NCBI GenBank assembly: GCA_964017185.1
Contig: OZ024883.1
Coordinates: forward strand, 2,418,001-2,482,000
DNA length: 64,000 nucleotides
Origin: Rugalucina vietnamica
Taxonomy: Eukaryota > Mollusca > Bivalvia > Lucinida > Lucinidae
Direction of reading: 5' to 3'
The notes under the pieces are model-generated. The model searched no databases, was not told where the DNA came from, and was given only the letters and a program-made list of their open reading frames with translations. The translations under genes were made by a program, and so were the position numbers. Position 1 is the first letter of the stretch. Each line of letters opens with the position of its first letter. Positions 57,641 through 64,000 of this stretch are shown here, piece by piece.

Positions 57641-59200
57641 ATTATAGCATGTTCTTAGTAACATGCTATATGGAGGGGTTCATAGAAATTTGGAAGTTTA
57701 AAATAATATGAGATTGTGATAGAAGTCTACACTGACAAGAAGAATGATTCCTTTAGTAACGAATAGTGCATTTTGATACCAAATAAAACAGATTCTGTGT
57801 TAAACCGTGAATGGTTTCATCACCACGTCTGAAAAATTGTTGACATGACCTTTAAAACTTAAAAGATACAAACAAACGTATGTAAAATTCCATCAGCAAA
57901 GGAAGTTTTATTCAAAATTTCATGAAAGTTTGATTTTGCTAGAGCCAATCAGAATAATACTAAATATCACATAATCAAGCAATAATGGAAGGACAGTGTG
58001 AATCCAGTATGGTTCGAATTTTATAAACCTGTGCTATAAATATAATTTAAATCTAAGGTTGTATGACATAAGCCAAAATCTGCTAGCATGTGACCCAAAT
58101 GATATAATTTTAAAAGTAAGGTTAAACTGAAACCCCATAAATCTTCATCCATGAGGCTTGTTAGGGGTAGTGTGATCCAGACTTTGCCTTAGCTGTTTGT
58201 TTTGTAAATAACACTGGCAAAATATCACGGACATTCACCTAGATATACTCTATTGTCCATGACAAAAATGTGAAATAATACATGTCTGTAGACATGTTAC
58301 ATTTAAAGTTGACGTTTTCTGTGAACATACTTTCAAAACTTAAAAAAGTCACATAGTTGAAACAGAAAAGAAATGAATCAAAAGTTTCCGAATTCCCCAA
58401 TTTTTTCCCTAAAATCTGATATATTTTGTGAACTTTTGCACTACAGCAATTTAGATATTTTGTCACCACTTGAGATTACAAACGGTTGCATTTTAAGAGT
58501 TCGATCAATATCAATACATTTTTGTGTGGCGTCGTGTGATGTAGCATAAAATCCGTACTGTAAGAAATCCGGTTCGGGTACGGTTTTCTTGCGTTCTAAG
58601 TAAATCACAAAATTGTTGTGTACATAAAATTCTTCACATGCTACTATGTGGTGACCCATGATAGCTTTGTAGCTTTGATATTATCTATGTCCGTTCCGGA
58701 CAGTATCGGTTCGCTTCGGACAGTTTCGGTCCAATCCGGTAATTCGTGATACCCCATGTCAATCATATGTACAGCGGACGTGAAAGAGAACACTGTATTG
58801 GAAACAACATAATTTCGATAGAAACCGATAAATAGGTCAACAAGAGAGTTCGTCCAAATCTTATAATTAAATAACATTTGAAACTAAGCAACCCTAGTTA
58901 ATATCATTAAACAATACATCTCCAGTTTAATTTTTTCATAAGCATCGTATGTACTGATCTTGTTAGCGTGAAGAAAAAAGATTTATTTATCGAAGTGAAA
59001 GTGACAAAAAATGGCCGACAAAACAAACACTAGCCTAGTCTAGCCTCGAAGTGTGGGGCCCAAGAAAGGGAATTCAGTATCGTGTATAGAAACAGAAATG
59101 AAAATGCACCTTCATAAACACCTAAGGAGCCTTATTACGTCAAATGATTGACAGAATACTGAAAACATATGGAGAGGTCAATACTACGGCTAATGGCTAC
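57641..59200. other. Intergenic stretch, little recognised
   Basis: AT-rich with no transposon recognised. A minus-strand frame at 58659-58441 (MGHHIVACEEFYVHNNFVIY, to SSGDKISKLL, 72 codons) has protein-like composition but no known domain; its status is open. Confidence 0.35.
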
Positions 59201-59205
59201 CCTCC

Positions 59206-59207
59206 AG

Positions 59208-59250
<43 letters not shown>

Positions 59251-59775
59251 ATAAAAAAATCTTCTTCTATGGAACCGGTGGATCTATTTCAGGGAAACTT
59301 GGTGTGAAGCATCAGGGACTCTGGCTCATCATAGTTTATCTAAATCATGACCTTGGGTTGACCTTGATCTATTTTACAGCAAGGTCAATTTTTGTTACAT
59401 AGGCTTTTCAAAGAGAAAAAAAAAAACAACAAAAAACATTGAATTTTGCAGGAAGTTTTGTAGCCTGTGACCTGAAAGATACAGAAGTGTTGCTTCATGC
59501 CAAGTTTCAAAATCAGAGGCCCTCTGGTTCTGGAGAAATCTTCATAAATGTTTTTGCTATTTATAACCATGGTGGCCATCATGGTCATGTGACCTGGACT
59601 ATTTATATATATTTTTGTTCCACCTTCCTATGGATGCTCCACATGAAGTTTGGCTTTGATTGGCCAAGCGGTTTCAAAGAAGATCTTTGAAATTGTGGAC
59701 AATGGATGAGGGACAGATGCCAGAGCCTTCGACAATGGATGAGGGACAGATGCCAGAGGCTCAGGTGAGCTAAAA
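59206..59775 (-). mobile_element. HINE-A5, reverse and truncated, bordered by an A run
   Basis: The right end GAGGCTCAGGTGAGCTAAAA is the inverse of the HINE-A 5' end; the interior is the inverse of the long unit (GGTGGCCATCATGGTCATGT, TGGCCAAGCGGTTTC). A run of about 44 A (59206-59249) sits at the truncated left edge. A MITE-1 piece follows (59776-59850). Confidence 0.75.
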
Positions 59776-59855
59776 ATAGATATACTCCTGCAAACCCCAG
59801 TATTTCTATATAAAAGTGGGGTTCAAGGTGGTATACTTTTCATGGACATGTGTGC
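59776..59855 (-). mobile_element. MITE-1 fragment
   Basis: ATAGATATACTCCTGCAAAC, TATATAAAAGTGGGG and CATGGACATGTG only. Confidence 0.7.
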
Positions 59856-59913
59856 AAAAACTTATTTCTAGAAAACATGCAAATATCTGGTCAAAAATAC
59901 ATGCATACAAAGG

Positions 59914-61598
59914 TTTTTAGCTCACCTGAGCCGAAGGCTCACAAGGTGAGCTTATAGGATGGCCATGATCCGGTGTCCGTCCATCCGTCGTCCATCCGTC
60001 GTCCACAATTTCAAAGATCTTCTTCTCTGAAACCGCTTGGCCGATCTAGTTGAAATTTTATGTGGAGCCTCCTTGGGTAGTGGCATTTCAAGTTTGATCG
60101 CGAAATTCAGGTCACATGACCAAGATGGCTGCCACGCCCATATATGGTAAAAACCCTTCAAAAATCTTCTTCTCCAGAACCGGTGGGCCGATTTCCAGGA
60201 ATCTTGGTATGTAGCATTTGGGACTCCAGCCCATCATAGTTTGATAAAATGATGACCCTTGGATGACCTTGACCTATTTTACGGCAAGGTCAATTTGGAA
60301 ACATAGGCTTTTACATGGGAAAAAGTGAAAACTATGGATTTTTTGAAAACTATTGCAGCCTGAGGCCTGAAAAGTGGTAGATGCAAACAACTAATGGAGT
60401 AGATGAAGGTATTTGATTAATATAGGTCAAGGTCATCTCTTGACCTTGGCCAGTCTGTCGTCCATACACACTTTTCAAAGATCTTTTTCTCTGAAACTGC
60501 TGGGCCAATCAAAGTGAAATTTTATGTGGAGCATCCATTGGTAGGGGAGACGAAAGTTTTATCGCGAAATCCATGTCACATGACCAAGATGGCTGCCACG
60601 CCCATATATGGTAAAAACCACTCAAAAATCTTCTTCTCCAGAACCGGCAGGCCGATTCTTATGAAACTTGGTATGTAGCATTTGGGACACCAGCCCATCA
60701 TAGTTTGATAAAATGATGACTGTAGGATGACCTTGACATATTTTACGGCAAGGTCAATTTTGGAAACATAGGCTTTAACATGGGAAAAAGTGAAAACTAT
60801 GGATTTTTTGAAAACTATTGCAGCCTGATGCTTGAAAAGTGGTAGATGCAAACAACTAATGGAGTAGATGAAGGTATGTGATAAATTTAGGTCAAAGTCA
60901 TCTCTTGACCTTGGCCAGTCTGTCGTCCATACACACTTTTCAAAGATCTTCTTCTCTGAAACTGCTGGGCCAATCAAAGTGAAATTTTATGTGGAGCATC
61001 CATGGGTAGGGGAGACGAAAGCTTGATCGCGAAATCCAGGTCACATTACCAAGATGGCCGCCACGCCCATATATGGTAAAAAACACTCAAAAATTTTCTT
61101 CTCCAGAATCGGCAGGCCAATTTTCGCGAAACTTGGTATGTAGCATTTGGGACTCCAGCCCATCATAGTTTGATCAAATGATGACCATAGGATGTCCTTG
61201 ACCTATTTTACGGCAAGGTCAATTTTGGAAACATAGGCTTTTACATGGGAAAAGGCGAAAACAATGGATATTTTGGAAACTGTTGCAGTCTGAAACCTGG
61301 AAGTTGCTAGATGCAGACAACCAATGGAGTCAATGAAGGTAAGTAAATAATGAAGGCCAAGGTCATTTCTTGACCTTGACCCAAAGTCATTTAAATATCA
61401 AAATTAAAATTATGGTTTTCTCATAAATCACTGGGTTTGGAAACTATTGCAGCCTGAGACCTGAAACTTTGCAGATGCAGACAACTTATGAATTCAATAA
61501 AGGTGTGTGAGTATTCATGGTCAAGGTCATTTCATGATGACTTAATACTCCAGGATCAGGCTTCAGGTGAGCATTCTCAGGACCAATGGTCCTCTGGT
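59914..61598 (+). mobile_element. HINE-A6, near complete
   Basis: TTTTTAGCTCACCTGAGCCG with hairpin, CCATCCGTCGTCCATCCGTC microsatellite, about three and a half units of about 450 bp (AAAGATCTTCTTCTCTGAAA, ACATGACCAAGATGGCTGCC, GACCTTGACCTATTTTACGG), then TTCAGGTGAGC, hairpin GGACCAATGGTCC, TCTGGTTTTG. Confidence 0.85.
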
Positions 61599-61717
61599 TT
61601 TGAGAATGTGATTCTATGAAGTAAGCAAAGTTAGCATGAAGTTACTTAATGGGTTAAACTACCCTACCAGAACCAGGTTGGGCAATAATGTTATATTGCC
61701 CACTTTGATTTTTATGC

Positions 61718-61905
61718 ATACATGTGATATCTCCCTATTTCGTTTTGAGCAAATCTCCCAATTTGGAATTTCAAAATTTCCCTATTTAACTTATACATCT
61801 CCCTATTTCAAATTTCTGATCTCCCTATTTGAAATCAAGAATGTCTTTCTCTGTTTAATCTTTCTCATATTTCGAAAAAGTAAATCTCCCTATTTAGCTT
61901 CTCAG
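61718..61905. repeat. ATCTCCCTATTT-rich dispersed repeat, copy 2
   Basis: Same arrangement as 32443-32640: ATCTCCCTATTTCGTTTTGA, CAAAATTTCCCTATTT, TAAATCTCCCTATTTAGC. Confidence 0.7.
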
Positions 61906-62304
61906 ATGTATCATGTATGGTTTTATGAAAAATTGATAATAAATTCAAGATTTTATTCTGCTGATGCTGTAGAAAGATTTTCCATTATATTTGAAAATGA
62001 TATCATTGAGATAACTCAAAAGTTAATCACATAGCAACTTGTAAAAAAACAATAACCTGTAAGTTATATACAGCCTTCCAAGCAAGCAGCCAAGGGAAAC
62101 ACTAAAATTGATTGCTTAAGACATGTGCTTGATTAATTGAGGTTTATTCTGACACCAAGTTGATCAGCTCCTACCAATGTTGACTTAAACAAAATAAAGA
62201 TTGTGTCATGTCACGTCACTAAAATTTCAGATACATGAAGAACTGCAAATAAATCACAGCCAAGAAGCGAATCAACTCAACTTTAAATTGTATTGCCATA
62301 AGAC

Positions 62305-62361
62305 ATTACAAAAATATGCCCATGCAATATACAGAGATTTTTAAAGTTGTAAAAATTGAAA
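62305..62361 (-). mobile_element. MITE-1 terminal fragment
   Basis: CATTACAAAAATATGCCCAT, GCAATATACAGAG, AAGTTGTAAAAATTGAAAA, then broken. Confidence 0.75.
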
Positions 62362-62637
62362 AGGACATCTACTTATAAGATGAGAAAAGTCCCTAAAAGC
62401 CAGAAAATCATTGGGTATGTTTCGAAAATGTGTAATTAAAGCAAACTTTTAAACTGTATATTTGGGTATAAATGTAAATTGTACAAAAACGAATTTGGCA
62501 GCACTCCCAAGGGCAAACAGGAAGTGATTTTTCTGCCATAAGATTAGACCCCTTTTATCAGATCTTTGCCCATATATTTTCACTGCACTTAAAGCTAACT
62601 CCGGTTTAATTTTACTGACACAGAACAAAGGCAATTT

Positions 62638-62878
62638 GAGCTGCATAGTGAGAAAACGGGATTTTTGCTAATGTAAAAACAAAGGCGCATATCAGCTTTG
62701 TGGTTACTGCAAAGCTAATCAGCGCCTTTGTTTTCGCTACATCTCTTCTTCTTTAATCCTGGTTACTGCAAAGCTAATCAGCGCCTTTGTTTTCGCTACA
62801 TCTCTTCTTCTTTAATCCGAAATTTCAAGCTTCTAGCCTGCTTCTGAGACTTTACAGGCCTGTTTGTGTCAGACACAT
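62638..62878 (+). mobile_element. MITE-2 copy with internal 60-bp tandem duplication
   Basis: GAGCTGCATAGTGAGAAAAC to about GTGTCAGAC; GGTTACTGCAAAGCTAATCA to CTTCTTTAATCC occurs twice (62701-62759, 62761-62818) almost unchanged. Right terminus lost. Confidence 0.85.
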
Positions 62879-63047
62879 ATGGATATGGGTCTGCACTGCA
62901 TGGACATCGCTTTGTTATCAAATTACTTATTACTGATTGATTCATAAACAAGCACATTTGAAAACCTTAGACCTCTATGGGTGGGTAAAAAGATAAAAAA
63001 AAAAATCAATGCCAACCCTGGAGTACAGTAAACCAGGGCTTGCATGA

Positions 63048-63290
63048 AGTTATACAACTATTTTCATTCTCAACTCAGCTGAGTATGAAATTTAAAGTTT
63101 AAACTGCCCATAATTGCTGATATAACAAAAATCGGTTGAGATTTCAGGTTAAGAATTCCAAAAACTTGTAATTTATCCTGCTCATAAATGTTAAAATGCC
63201 AACAATATTAACATTTATGAGCAGGATAAATTTAAGTCTCAGCCGAGCTGAGCGTGAAAGAAGTTTTCTTTTAACATCGGGGCCTGTTTC
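63048..63290. mobile_element. MITE-4 (foldback, about 240 bp)
   Basis: CTCAACTCAGCTGAGTATGA and CTCAGCCGAGCTGAGCGTGA as outer arms; inner hairpin AATTTATCCTGCTCATAAAT / ATTTATGAGCAGGATAAATT around GCCAACAATAT; end ATCGGGGCCTG. Confidence 0.65.
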
Positions 63291-63294
63291 AGAA

Positions 63295-64000
63295 TACACG
63301 TTTCATATTTGCAATTTTGTGATTAAATGACCACAAGAATCACAGTTGAATAATTTATCTTCAGAGTGAATCCACACTTTCATATGAGTTTCCTGTGTAA
63401 ATGATTTTCCATAAGCCCCATTCTTGTATTGTTTATTCTGTTAGTGAATAACCATATGTGTTGCAAGATTGCATTTCATTGTAAATGACTTTTCTACAAA
63501 ATCAACTGTTGGTTGGTTTATGAATACACATATGCAATGCAAGGCTGGTTTTCTTCCATAAAGATTTTCAACAAGAGCCACAGCAGTATGGTTTATCACT
63601 AGTGTGAATACACAAATGCACATACATTCATCAGGAAAACATGTCCGTGTAATGAAACCTGTTATACCCCAATTTCATATAGTAAAACTGGCGTATGAAG
63701 GGGTATACATATATTTAATTTTTCTTATTTTTGCTTTAAAACATAGATTGTGGGTACTCATTAGAACCGCCTCCCCGTGGCGGTTCTAACGAGTACCCAC
63801 AATCTATGTTTTGAGCAAAAATAAGAAAAAATAAAACATTGCTACAGAATTTTTTTACATTTTACAATTTAAAAAATCTCTGTATATTGCATGAGCGAGT
63901 TTTGGTAAAGTTGTATGTAAAATGATTCACACCTGTATAAGGACCATTGACTCTTTCCTGTAATATAAGCTTTATTTTCGAAAGCCTAAAAATCCACTAT
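63295..64000 (-). pseudogene. Decayed C2H2 zinc-finger gene, interrupted by MITE-1
   Basis: Minus-strand pieces keep the finger rhythm: HTSDKPYCCGSC, KSLWKKTSLALHMCIHKP, FCRKSFTMKCNLATHMVIH, KSFTQETHMKVWIHSEDK, LFNCDSCGH. Linkers resemble HTGEKPY. Frames carry several stops and shifts, and a MITE-1 (63629-63910) splits the array. The region right of it (63911-64000) may continue the array. A functional relative may lie beyond the window edge. Confidence 0.6.
63629..63909 (+). mobile_element. MITE-1 copy inside the zinc-finger pseudogene
   Basis: CATCAGGAAAACATGTCCGT, GAACCGCCTCCCCGTGGCGG centre, end GAGCGAGTTTTGGTAAA. Confidence 0.9.

Overview
The window reads as nuclear DNA of an invertebrate animal. 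Two intron-bearing host genes sit head to head in AT-rich sequence packed with short non-autonomous transposons. The mix suggests a bivalve or other mollusc (inference): satellite-bearing Helentron-like elements ending in GCTCACCTGAGC, GCTCGCCTG or AGCCCCGCTT, tRNA-headed SINEs, and a TNF ligand with an invertebrate-style cytoplasmic tail.

Left part (4016-7348, minus strand): a three-exon TNF-superfamily ligand gene. I assembled it from a type II membrane-anchor exon, a small linker exon and a terminal exon carrying most of the TNF homology domain (about 390 residues). About 1.7 kb upstream, on the plus strand, starts PEX1, the AAA+ ATPase of the peroxisomal importomer export machinery. I could follow PEX1 from ATG (9016) to TGA (56377) through 20 exons with consistent phases: 3996 nt, 1331 residues, against about 1283 in human. 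It has an N-terminal double-psi/barrel domain, a long middle domain in one 1.5 kb exon, a D1 ATPase with a degenerate Walker B, and a D2 ATPase with intact Walker A/B and arginine finger.

PEX1 spans 47 kb because its introns are filled with mobile DNA. There are about 19 copies of a foldback MITE (MITE-1, about 280 bp, GAACCGCC palindrome in the centre) and about 18 copies of a second palindromic MITE (MITE-2, about 235 bp, GAGCCGCC ends). Three families of elements (called HINE-A, -B and -C here) share one plan: 5' hairpin, CGTC-type microsatellite, central satellite, subterminal inverted repeat, 3' hairpin, then a short T-rich end. There are also tRNA-derived SINEs, LINE fragments, hAT-like, mariner-like and Tc1-like TIR elements, and smaller hairpins. 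Intron 18 (17.5 kb) holds a nest at least four deep.

Right end (57-64 kb): more HINE-A and MITE copies, a stretch with little recognisable content, and a decayed C2H2 zinc-finger gene on the minus strand interrupted by a MITE-1.

The main unusual points are: the common architecture and nesting of the HINE families and the nuclear-receptor/YY1-like motifs their satellites carry; two partial exon duplications inside PEX1; MITEs lying against PEX1 exon edges, with one forming the approach to an acceptor and one starting right after the stop codon; MITE copies flanked by unusually long direct repeats; and a 1.7 kb inverted repeat holding two matching 86-codon ORFs.
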